Assembly (NCBI GenBank): GCA_900095095.1
Contig: FMBT01000085.1
Location: 20,962-84,961 of the forward strand
DNA length: 64,000 nucleotides
Source: Fragilariopsis cylindrus CCMP1102
Taxonomy: Eukaryota > Bacillariophyta > Bacillariophyceae > Bacillariales > Bacillariaceae
Reading direction: 5' to 3'
Positions 44,864 through 55,381 of the stretch are shown here, in pieces. The position numbers and the translations under genes were made by a program. The notes beneath the pieces are model-generated. The model ran no database searches, had not been told where the DNA came from, and was given only the letters and a program-made list of their open reading frames with translations. Position 1 is the stretch's first letter. Each line of letters starts with the position of its first letter.

Positions 44864-45841
44864 TTATGCACTATCGACCACCACACATAAATCGATCCCA
44901 GAAACCCCAGCAAATGAATTAAGTGTGATGTACAGTCTATGGATGTTATCTAGACCAAGGTCGACATTTTGAAATCCGTTCTGACCTACAGATACCAAAT
45001 TAATCTTTTCTGCAGTTCCATCATTGTGTACCGCCAGTATTTCATTTTCTTCACCAATGATATTTAATAATTCTATACTATCAACTTTCGTCCATTTATT
45101 ATGAAAGTCAAAGGTAAGGACACCACCAAGTAACGATTCAGATGATGTTCCTTCGCTGCTGCCGATGTTGATACCTGTATTTGTACTAGTATTTGGAGAA
45201 CCGGGCACTCGAGATGGAATCAAAACCTTTTCAAGTCGTTGACAATTTTCTCCCGGTTGTCCTTCCCTACCACCCCTTCCAACTCCGAATCCTCCACAAT
45301 CGAAGTTAGGTGAGCCAAGGGAAAAAATATCACTACTACCTTCTAATCCGTTCGTATTTACATTTGAGGAATCAAAAATCATTGGATGGATGTCCTTTTC
45401 CCCATTGTGACCCTCGGCGTGAATCATAACACCATACGTGTGGAACCATTCCCCATTCACGAAAAGACCACCGAACATTGTTCTTCCATTGGAAGCTTTA
45501 GCAAAGTCCAGTCTAACACGTTGACAAACAGGAACTATACCATCCTGTTTGTTACCATCTTTAGATCCACTCAAAAGTTGTGGTGACGATTTGTATTGAT
45601 CTTGTTCTTGTATTAATTGTTCAAGATCTGGTTGTAATACTATATCGTTCTGTCCAGGTCCATTTGAATGTCTTCGAAGTTGACGCACAGGTACGCCCCT
45701 ACCCGATTGATTAGACTTGCTATTTTCTTGTTCAGTTGTCACGATAAAGGAATCTTGGAGAGTCGCCGTTGCTACTGTTGCTTTTGCAATAACACAAACA
45801 ACAGCAAACCATGCTGGGACAGTAGCCAACCAACACCGCAT
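44864..45841 (-). CDS. secreted protein of unknown function
   Basis: Single exon, 325 residues from the ATG at 45841. The frame stays open further upstream but only with a TTG start. The first 26 residues (WLATVPAWFAVVCVIAKATVATA) are a clear signal peptide. The rest has no membrane segment. A dibasic-like RQLRRHS at about 55-60 could be a processing site. The domain after about residue 105 reads RVRLDFAKASNGRTMFGG, DIFSLGSPNFDCGGFGVG, GGVLTFDFHNKWTKVDSIEL, ILAVHNDGTAEKINLVSVG and IHRLYITLNSFAGVSGIDLC. This resembles beta-sandwich adhesion-type domains with a C-terminal strand set, but no family is assigned. An extracellular or cell-wall role is inferred. Confidence 0.75.
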   Translation of the reverse strand: MRCWLATVPAWFAVVCVIAKATVATATLQDSFIVTTEQENSKSNQSGRGVPVRQLRRHSNGPGQNDIVLQPDLEQLIQEQDQYKSSPQLLSGSKDGNKQDGIVPVCQRVRLDFAKASNGRTMFGGLFVNGEWFHTYGVMIHAEGHNGEKDIHPMIFDSSNVNTNGLEGSSDIFSLGSPNFDCGGFGVGRGGREGQPGENCQRLEKVLIPSRVPGSPNTSTNTGINIGSSEGTSSESLLGGVLTFDFHNKWTKVDSIELLNIIGEENEILAVHNDGTAEKINLVSVGQNGFQNVDLGLDNIHRLYITLNSFAGVSGIDLCVVVDSA

Positions 45842-46419
45842 TCTACCGATCCAAAGATTGAATACAAGAAGCTGTCTAGAATTATCCTTATAAAGCTTTT
45901 GTATCAAAGTGGATAGTTTGAACTTTCAGAAACGAATGTTGTTTGAATATAAAAGAATTAATGGTACGGATAGCATTCATTGTAATAGTATACAATTTAG
46001 TACAGTACTGTACTGTACAACATTTTGCTTTTTTTTTCGGCGCGGAATTTTTAGTACACGACTCGCTCGACAAAAAAATTCCTAGAAATTTGAGAACATT
46101 CTTCTCAATTCTCAATTCTTATTCTCCATCTATTTGACAACAATCCCATCATATACTGTCGTCGATTATCAATCAGTTGCGGTAAAAGGTAGAACACATC
46201 AACGAAAGAATTAACTAGTTTACGACATCACCTGCACCATCATCGTTCATCATCAACAATAATAGGAACGTCGTTGACGTTGACAAAGAAGTAGGCGATT
46301 TACAACATCATTATTCTTAGCTAGACAACCAATCATCCAAGATATTATTACAAGTATTGCAATAGTTTATCACCCTCCCTTACAGTCGACCAACGCACTT
46401 AACAGCCAACCGGAAAGAG
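45842..46419. other. bidirectional promoter region, secreted protein and thiolase
   Basis: 578 bases between divergent starts. Has TACAGTACTGTACTGTACA near 46000-46018, a short repeat of the TACTGTAC palindrome, close to mid-region. No other element. Confidence 0.5.
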
Positions 46420-47912
46420 ATGTCTTCAATTGTAATCGCATCAATCGCTCGTACTCCGATAGCCAAATTTTGTGTACGTGACAAATGATAACAATATCCT
46501 GTCGAACGAGGATGCTATCAAAAATGATATTCAAAATCGAAAATGATTCTTGGTTCGATTCATTCACATTTTCCGTCATTGTTACTATTATCTTTCATTT
46601 CTCATTCACCTAATGCATACACTTCTTTGTTTTGGTAGGGAAATCTTTCTTCCCTCAAGGGTTCTGAGTTGGCGGCTGTAAGTGAATATACAGAATGAAA
46701 AAATACATATTAATGTTCTTCCGGTATAGTATTGGATACAGTATACAGATTTTAATGTTAACGATGATATTGTGTTATTTATCTGACGATACTTTTTCCT
46801 ATTATTTTTCTTGAAAGTTGGCTATCCGTGGAGCACTGGACAAGCTTCCAAATGACATCCATATTTCAGAATGTATCATGGGCAATGTTGTTAGTGCGGG
46901 GATGGGTCAAGCCCCAACGAGGCAAGCAACTCTTTATGCTGGTTTGCCACCAACGACAATTTGCACCACAATAAACAAAGTTTGTGCTTCGGGCATGAAA
47001 TCTGTTATGATGGCTAGTCAGGCATTACAATGCAGTGGTAGTAATAGTGGTAATATAATTATTGCTGGTGGATTTGAATCTATGTCCAACATTCCGCACT
47101 GTTTGAAAAATTCTCGGACTGGGAAAAAGCTCGGTAACTCTGAAGTAGTAGATTTGGTCATCAACGACGGTCTTTGGGATTTATACAATAATCAACACAT
47201 GGGTATGTGTGGTGAAAAATGTGCTACTGATCACAATTTATCACGAGACGATCAGGATGCGTACACTGTTGAATCCTATAAAAGAGCACAATCAGCACTG
47301 GTAGAAGGAGTATTCGAAGAAGTCATTCCCGTAGAAATTGCGCAACGAGGAGGCAACCTACTAATAGTGAATCAAGACGAGGAACCAAATTCTATCAAGA
47401 TTGAAAAGATTTCAACATCGAAACCCGCCTTTGATCAAAGCAACGGAACAATTACTGCGGCGAATGCTAGCAGTCTGAACGACGGAGCTTGTGCGTTGGT
47501 TTTAATGACAGAAAAGGAAGCATTAGATAGAGGGATTGCTCCCTTGGCAAGAATTATAGGCTTTGGTGATGCAGCACAGGATCCAATCAATTTTACGACG
47601 ACTCCGTCGCTCGCTGTTCCTGTTGCTTTAAATAATGCGGGTATTGAATTATCGGACGTAGACTATCACGAAATAAATGAAGCTTTTAGTGTTGTAGCGT
47701 TGGCTAATATGCAGCTACTAAATCTAGATTCGTCAAAGGTCAATGTATTTGGCGGTGCAGTGTCTTTGGGTCATCCAATTGGAATGTCTGGAGCAAGAAT
47801 CATTGGAACTCTATACGATGTGCTGAAATATAGAGATGGGAATATAGGTTGTGCGTCAATTTGCAACGGTGGAGGTGGTGCATCTGCGATTGTGATCGAA
47901 CGTTTGAGATAA
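46420..47912 (+). CDS. acetyl-CoA C-acetyltransferase (thiolase)
   Basis: Exons 46420-46473, 46639-46677 and 46818-47912; all phase 0, 395 residues. It starts MSSIVIASIARTPIAKF, the usual thiolase N-terminus without a targeting presequence. The acyl-accepting Cys is in NKVCASGMKS (Cys87), the catalytic His in GGAVSLGHPIGMSG (His350) and the second Cys in CASICNGGGGAS (Cys380). NEAF is also present. It joins two acetyl-CoA to acetoacetyl-CoA or does the reverse. No C-terminal peroxisomal signal (ends ERLR), so cytosolic action, perhaps feeding the mevalonate pathway, is the likeliest. Exon 2 has only 39 bases. Confidence 0.93.
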
Positions 47913-48074
47913 CGGCATTGTTGGTAGTAGCGTCTTTTTCGCTGTTTATACTGAATATATTCATCTCAATTTTTAGAATTGAAAAAGTTTAATTAAAAAT
48001 ATTGTGCTACTAGTATTCAATAGCTGTGTCTAGTGTTACAAAGGTACGGTTCGTTATTTTGCTCCAGTAGCTGC

Positions 48075-49790
48075 TTAGAATCTAAATACGCTTGTCCCTC
48101 CCATGTCATCAACTAGCAAGTCATTTTGTCTCTTGTTAAACTCGTCATTGAATGCTTCCTTCATCATCTTCTTCTGCATGCGTGCTACCTGGCGTTCTTT
48201 TTTAACATTCAACTTTCTTAATTTCTTTTCTTCTGCTGATTCATTTTTATGTCGTTTCTCTCCTTTATTCACACTCATCATTGTGTCGGCTCCATCAAGT
48301 GTTGGACAATAACCATCATCGGTATAGTGGCCACTTGGCAATACTTCCAACGGTAGCCCCGTCTTTTCCGACAACTGTATTATCTGATGCTGTTGGGCCG
48401 GAGCCGAGGCAGTGGATTCGTCATCATCTCCCAGTCCACTTTTTCCTTTTTTAGGCTTTCGTCGCCTTCGACGACTACTGGAGGCAATCGTCATCGGATT
48501 ATTGTCTAAGTTCGAATACGTAGACAAGATACTTTCACAATCCCAAGGGTTTCTCATTCTCTCAGAATAATAGGATTTGCCATCAATGAAAACTTCTTCA
48601 ATTGGTGGGGCTGCATGTGGATTCCTCAAAGTATCATCAGCTTCGCCCAAGATTTCATCCATGGGGCGAATGGTACAATCGATTTCCTTTAGGTTTATAT
48701 CCTTTACAGGCACCATCTTAGTTCCAACCAGTGCTGCAAATCCACTTCCGCCATTGTTGGTCCATCCATGTAGTGACGATTCCCCTGCATGAAAATGTCA
48801 TCATCTCGTTCCTGTAAGTAATCATCTAGTGCGGCTTCTACCTGAGTGTCACCCTCTAAAGGACGATTACCTATCACGTCATCATTATCGTATCCCTCCC
48901 CGAGCTCGTCCGAGTCGTATTCGGCTAGAGCTTCATTGAATTTGTCACAGAGTGCTTGTTCTTCTAATTGTGTTAACTTAGGAACAATACCAGGAATAGT
49001 GTCATTTTCGTCAAAATATCCTGAATCACCATCGTCGTCGTTATCATCATCGTAGCCTTTGCCAACTCGCTTGGCTTTAGAAAAAAAATCTTGATCCATT
49101 TTTCCTTGTTCGTGAATAGTAGATAAACCACCCATTCCGGCTTCATCGTGAGATTCCATCTTGGCCTTATCAATAAGCCTTGAACATGTGCTGCAAAATC
49201 AAAGGCTTGATCACCATCGGCTGTGGTTCTGGTTCTTTGGCAGCATCAAGAACGAATTCATCGTTCAATTCTTCAAACTCACCCTCATCGAAATCACCAA
49301 ACAACATTTGAGCGATTTCTTCATCCATATGATCTGAAGTTAATGCAATCGAATCCAATTGTCTATCTACTTCTTGAACGATTTCATCTTTTACATCTCT
49401 CGCACGTGCATCCAACATGAAGTTAACCTCTCTCTTACTGGTTCCCGGCATATTCTTTGTATTATTGGCAAAATATTGTCCGGTCCCTGTGATGGGTTTC
49501 GTGTGTTCTTCATAATCGAAATCGTCCACCAATCCAGCTTCAGATAGCTGATTTTTCCATTGTGAGAGTGCACCATCCTCAATCACTCTCACACCTTTCT
49601 TTCCAAGGAGAATTTTTTCATCTGTTTCCGGGTTGTTATTGGGAGAAGGCCACAAAACTACTCCACTGTTGTTACCACTTTCGCTTCCGTTATCCGCGTC
49701 CCCATCCGCAACATCGCGCTGTGATCTGTATAGAAGGTGATAAGTAGAGGCATTCTTCTTATCGATGAATGGCTTTTTGGTCTTTCCCAT
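48075..49790 (-). CDS. LTV1: LTV1-like ribosome biogenesis factor
   Basis: No intron, about 572 residues after correcting three missing bases (near 49203, 49174 and 48737). The start MGKTKKPFIDKKNASTYHLL with YRSQRD matches Ltv1. The middle has DDFDYEEHTKPITGTG, a long acidic region and LEDYL-like DDYLQERDDDIFM. Near the C-terminus NPWDCESILSTYSNLDNNP is the most conserved Ltv1 segment, followed by RRRRRKPKKGK and a helical basic region with KKERQVARMQKKMMKEAF. Ltv1 chaperones pre-40S ribosome assembly and export in cytoplasm and nucleus. The three fragments keep order, spacing and conservation, so a single gene broken by read errors is the simplest view. Confidence 0.92.
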
Positions 49791-50469
49791 TATGGATTAT
49801 TTGAAAGTCAATGAAGATACTACTACAAGTGATAATGTATGTAAGAACAAAAGGAATATACTGTATTGATAATAAGTTGTGATTATCCTCTCGACTTATT
49901 GGCTGCACATACAGTAGGCTGCATACTGTACCGTATAAAGTTTCAAGTAAGTTTGAAAGTGCGACTACAATTGTACGGCCAAAAGTGTGTTTTGACGACG
50001 AACGTCAAACGGTTGGTTCCTGGTGCGGGAATGAATAGTAGTCCCGTATAATACGGGAATAAATTAGTCCCGTATAGTTTTTCAAAAGTCGTCAGGTTCC
50101 ATGACATCATGTAATGCTACATACCGGTTATGACATCAAGTTCTCCTGATGGTAGATTGTTCTTCATTAGCTTATTTTCTGTAAACGATATGAATTTTAT
50201 GATTATTTTTCAGTTGTAGTTAGTGCCTGGTCTGCCGGCAATTTCTGTGTTAAAAGTTGATAGATGATGAGAATTTTCTGCTCATCAGTCACTTCTTTAA
50301 AAATAGCTGTGGAGTATTAAACGTCTAGATACTCATGTGCTTGGAATTGTATCATATGAATTGCATTTCTTTGCTTATCTTACTACGTTACTACTTGTAC
50401 ATGTGTACTTGGTGCCTTTTTTTACCATTGGTGCCTGTTTTGTTGCCTACCGTTCTTGTTGTTCTCTTG

Positions 50470-50503
50470 TTACTTGTTGCTTGTTGCTTGTTGCTTGTTG
50501 CTT
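50470..50503. repeat. CTTGTTG heptanucleotide repeat
   Basis: About four tandem CTTGTTG copies followed by degenerate copies, in the LTV1 to PIG-O intergenic region. Confidence 0.8.
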
Positions 50504-50996
50504 TGCTTGTTGACAAGGTAAAAATGGTTATAGATATCTGAGTTTACTATTATTATTAACTGTGTTATTCTTGGATTATGAGGATGTCTACTTGTATTGT
50601 TGGTCTACTTTCATTTGATACTTTTGCAACTGATTGGTTGAGTTGAGCATCTGCTCTTGCGGCCTGTCATTTGAATGGAATACCATTTTGGGATTAATAT
50701 CATTGCTATGTAACTACATACTTAAACGGTAGTCCAAATTGCTGCTAAGTTTTGAACATATTTGAATACTGTACTTACACTTATGCATGGTCCATCCTTG
50801 TTGAGACTGTACTGGTATTTCTACTACCGGCAAGTTAACAGGATTCCAGTTATGTTTATTTGTTTGTAAACTGTTTGTAAACACTGCATAGCACCAACCA
50901 AAACAACATTTTCAGAAGACTTTCTCTATGGTGCAAACGTGCGCTTGCATTTCTACCAAAGGTTAAATCTTGTCCAGCTGTAGGCCCTACTACCAT

Positions 50997-51014
50997 TCTC
51001 TCTCTCTCTCTCTC
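50997..51014. repeat. CT dinucleotide tract
   Basis: About nine CT copies in an otherwise empty region. Confidence 0.8.
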
Positions 51015-51557
51015 TTCTTTAAAAAGACCCCATGATAATCTACTACCAAGATATTAACTTTTAATGAACATTAGAAGCAGCTGGGCTTTCTTTGTTGACA
51101 ATGGATATGGCATTTTTGTATCAAAATACACATTGCTAGGTTTACTTCTCAAAACAGGAGTAAAAGTCCAAGATTTTGGGCAGACTGAGTCTTTATGCAT
51201 ATTAAAAAGAGATAGAAAATGGTGCATTGAGATAGCATACAAATACAAGCACTCATAAAATTCATCCTAGACACATTTCTCCCTCTTATCTGCAAGCAGA
51301 TGCTAATTTAAAAAAGTGAATATTGAAAATATTTGCTTTATATGACTATTTCTACATGAATGCAATTTTTCACAATTCTTACTTGGATGACCTCTTGAAT
51401 AGTGGTGGTTCCTAGAACAAAAATTGGAAAGTTTGGCAACCAGGAACTTCACAGCCACAACCCTAGAAATATCTTAAGAAGAAGACAGCATTCAACGGCT
51501 TTTTGCTCTAATGAAAAGGCAGTAAAAAAATATCACAATGTATTTATCACACCCGTG

Positions 51558-54500
51558 TTATTGAAAACTATATAGTAGATAAACTATCACTTGACCAAAG
51601 CAATTCAGAATGAGAAAAATCGAAGAGAAGAGAAATCGAGGAGCGTACACGGCCCATACCATTAAATGCCTCCGTAAAAGACTAACAGATACGCAATTCA
51701 AAGAGCTCTCTACCAACTGATAAAAACCATACCAAGACCAGAGATGCTTTTTGTTGTGCATATATGCTGTAACCCATACTATGATCAGACCAATAATTTC
51801 CCATCCAAACGTGTTAAGAAACAATTGGAGACCACCCAAAGCAAAGTCAAAATTAATACTGGCCACAAATGCTGCCGAGTATTGAAGTCGATTAAACGCA
51901 CAACCATGATTTGTAGCAAAGAATGTGTGCCGAACTAAAAATCGCCACAGAGTTGCTTGTATAGGCGGTGATACTTCGTAAAAACCTGTAGCCCCAGCTA
52001 GGATGTACAGCATCCATCCCTGAAGAGAGAAAATTAAGATGGTTGCCGCGGTGGATGGTCCTGTCACTACCATGATGGCAAGAAGAAGCTCAAAAACAAC
52101 TGTCAATGTTCTGACAAGGATTACATCACGACGGTTAATTGGGTGATGATTTCCAGCCTTCGCAATTTTCTTCGATATTTGCGTTATCGGAGGTAGAGTT
52201 TCTACAATGGCAATAGGTGTACACACAAGCAACAGACCAATTGCTGCTCTACTTGCAGGGTAGCCATTTCTTGTCTGATCTAGATTTCGTTTTTCCAGCC
52301 AGCTTAGTGCAATGCATAATATAATCGCACAGTCCATACTTGTATGGAACAATCCTGTCTTGGTCTTATTGGAAAGCGATTTGTAAAAAAAGACCCGCAG
52401 CGCCATCAAACCAACAAGAGATCCTAAAAATACTATGGGGTTGTGGGCAAGATGCAGGCGAATGGATGGATCCATACCGTGTCCTGATATCACTAGCTCG
52501 GAAATCCTCGATAACAAAGGGATCAATAATGGAATATATGGGATGATTCTGGCGTTACCTCCCACTTTGACGCCTTGCATTCGCACAAAGATAGAGAGAC
52601 CGAGAATTTGCAACATGAACATAACGATCATTTGCTCTGCTTCGATGTAGCTGTTACTGAAGGATAATATTCCACTCTGGAAAACTACGAATATCGCACT
52701 TAGTCCACTCTCAACGTATTGGTTTGGCGATAATCGGATGCCTCCAGTCAGAAAATATATTGAGATAACGCTGATAAATAGAGATAAGAAGAGAATCGAA
52801 CCTCCCATAATCATTCCAAAAGTATCAAACCGCGTCCATACTGCATGGCCGAGGTCCGCGGCTTCCAACAAAAATGTCTTAAAAAGTCCACATGCTTTGT
52901 AGAATGCATTTGAATCCTCTGCTTGTTCCTTTTGTTCAACAAGAGCCTGTTTGTATACATCAACGGCTTCTTCCAATAGTAGTTGCAGCTCAGGTAAATT
53001 CGGAAGTTTGTTTGCTGTTTCAGAATATACAGTAAAGTATCTCCATACTTGAGCAGCATTCAGAGCCATAGCTGCGGCCGTTTCGTTAACCCGCTCAAAT
53101 CCCATTAGAGATGGTACAACGCTACCTAGATTTGCGTAAGGGACGGGTAATCCAAGTAGAAAAGAAATTGTTGGAACCAGATCGATTTGATGGATTGACT
53201 GGAATGCATCTTGTACATACTTGCTTCCAATACTCGGTGTCAAGTCGAGAGACAAGTCACCACAAGCTGGAGAAAAGTGTGCGAATAGTGCTGCATTGAT
53301 CTCGTTTTCTGTCCCACCACCATGATTCCCATCTTCGGTCATTCCATGATCTGTGTTAAGCACATAGTAATATGGTGGAGAAACGACGGTATCAGTAGGT
53401 TTCAATTTAAAAATAGTTAAGACACCATGTGCTCTCAGATAAATAGAAGTAATCTTTGATCGTATTGTACACTGAAGGAGTAATATGAAAATCACGCACG
53501 CACGCACGCACACACGCACACACATATACATACCCCCAAAGATCAGCGCTAAGTGACAGTTTTTTGATGAATCTAGCACATCTAATGTGGTACTCAAGGC
53601 AACATCCATTTGGTTCAGCTTTTCGGTCATGTGCTTGTCATGTGGTCCATAAGTATGACCGACATGGTCGACTCCTAAAAAATGAGAAACGACGACTTCC
53701 AATTCTTTTGGACTGGAGCCATCCATTCGTAAATCTTTCAACAACAAAGGCAATCGCTCCAAAACTCCATTGTCAACTGTATCCAAGTCTCGAGTATTGA
53801 AGGATGGTAATGGGTATGATTCGTCAAACTGTCTGGGGTAAAGATCCACCTGATGAAACAATAAACAAAAATAATGGGTAAGAATCTTGATATTATGATA
53901 TTTCAAATGCTTCTATCATCGATTATCCATTGAAAAAAAACAGAGATAGCCAGTCTTACCCATGTATCATCACCTACGAATCCCAGTCTTGATGGGAATT
54001 TCAAGCCTCGTTTATAGTGAGGAGTCGCTTTGAGCTGTTGAACCCACGAATCTTCTTCAATTGAGGCTCCACCCTGTGAATGAAATATATATTGAATGAT
54101 ATCCATAATCAGATACATGTTTAGCGATAACTTAAAATTCTATCGTACGTAAAGATCAGATGCATTGATTGCTATTACTATCCAACTACGAATTATCGCA
54201 TTGCTTATTTGCATTTTTACATACGTACCATGCTTCCACTGATATCTGCAAAAGTAGGTAGGGATCCTGTTGTTAATCCTTTCAGTCGTTGCATAGTCAC
54301 CGTTGGTGGATCAGCTACAAATTGTAAGAGTTGTGATGCCGTTGTTTGATTGTTTTGTTGCTTTGCTTATTTTGTGGCGATATTCTTGATCCAATAGACA
54401 TTGGCAAATGATCTCTCGCAAAGTCAAATCTCAAAGCATCAACGACCAAAATGACCAGTGAATCGATTCTACGAGGAAGCCAACAACCATTTCGCGATTT

Positions 54501-54803
54501 GATTGTAGAATTATTAATATTATTGCTATGTTTGGCAGCGTCGTAATCGTCATCGTAATCGTTATCATCCATGACACCTACAACGAGATCAGTCTGTTCG
54601 CGAGAAAGTGAGAGAACTTCCGTAAAAAGGGTCCTAGCTTCATCACACCGTGACACAAAGGGAAGAGTTCGTTTCGCTAGGAAGAAAGAGGCAGAAAACC
54701 AATACAATCCTACGATAGCTATAAGGGGAACAATTAAGTCTACCGGCTTCTTCTTGGCTCGTTGAAAGTTGTTGAGGCGGCCCGTTGACGTTGACGACGA
54801 CAT
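51558..54803 (-). CDS. PIGO: GPI ethanolamine phosphate transferase 3 (PIG-O)
   Basis: Four exons: 54229-54803, 53960-54073, 53534-53849 and 51558-53350; about 932 residues after one missing base near 54360. A membrane anchor ([20 protein letters not shown]) starts the protein. The alkaline-phosphatase-type catalytic domain follows: [10 protein letters not shown] (metal Asp), [20 protein letters not shown] (nucleophile Thr region), [21 protein letters not shown] (metal Asp/His) and [13 protein letters not shown] split across the third intron. DLDTVDNGV is typical of PIG-O. The C-terminal half has more than ten hydrophobic segments (for example [16 protein letters not shown]). It adds ethanolamine phosphate to the third mannose of the GPI anchor in the ER. 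Intron 3 holds a CA/CG repeat. The frame break falls in a Gln/Asn-rich spot. Confidence 0.92.
53493..53530. repeat. ACGC/ACAC microsatellite
   Basis: Compound (ACGC)n-(AC)n repeat in intron 3 of the PIG-O gene, next to the splice donor. Confidence 0.85.
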
Positions 54804-55381
54804 GATCGTTGGAATGTATGTATGTATGTATGTATGCTCCTGTTAATTACAATAAAGTACAAAGATTAATTGTTTTTTGCTCCATTGAATAGGTCGAATT
54901 TATGACATATCCACACTACACCTTTATTATTCTTGTTCTTACGGTATATTCCTGATGAGCGATGGCTGATGAATATACAAGCATATGTAATTGTAATGAA
55001 AATTGCCTTTTTAACTTTGCTGCATAGTTATTTTGGAAGAATTACGGTAAAATTTGTATCTTAGAATTAAATAATCTAAAAAAAATGTTTGAAAACATTT
55101 GGGGGAGATTCCAAAAGTCCTCAAAATTCCCCCAATAATATTTAACCCCCCAAATATCTCGCTGGGTCGCAGCCACCGATTTTCATTTTTTTTCTTTCCA
55201 AAATCATTGAGGGAAAACAAGCAAAACTCGAAAACTTCATTTTCTTTTCTTTTAAATTTCCCTCGATTCAAATAAAAAATTGTTGTATTTGTGCTACAGT
55301 AAGTTAGCTTGTATATATGCATAGTAGTCGAGTTGAAAGGTTTACTAAAGTGTAGTTGGTATCAGGAAGAACTATAGAAAT
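54804..55381. other. bidirectional promoter region, PIG-O and DDX27
   Basis: 578 bases between divergent starts. An ATGT tetranucleotide repeat (54814-54836) lies 10 bases upstream of the PIG-O ATG, in its 5' UTR. A palindromic-like stretch near 55082-55145 (AATGTTTGAAAACATT and repeats of CCCCCAA) is seen. No known element. Confidence 0.5.

Larger units (their letters stand above)
49791..51557. other. 1.8-kb stretch without a gene
   Basis: Low-complexity T/G-rich sequence with a heptanucleotide repeat and a CT tract. Frames up to 68 codons have no coding character. The left end should carry the LTV1 promoter, the right end the 3' region of PIG-O. TAGTCCCGTATA occurs twice near 50038-50077. 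Confidence 0.5.
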
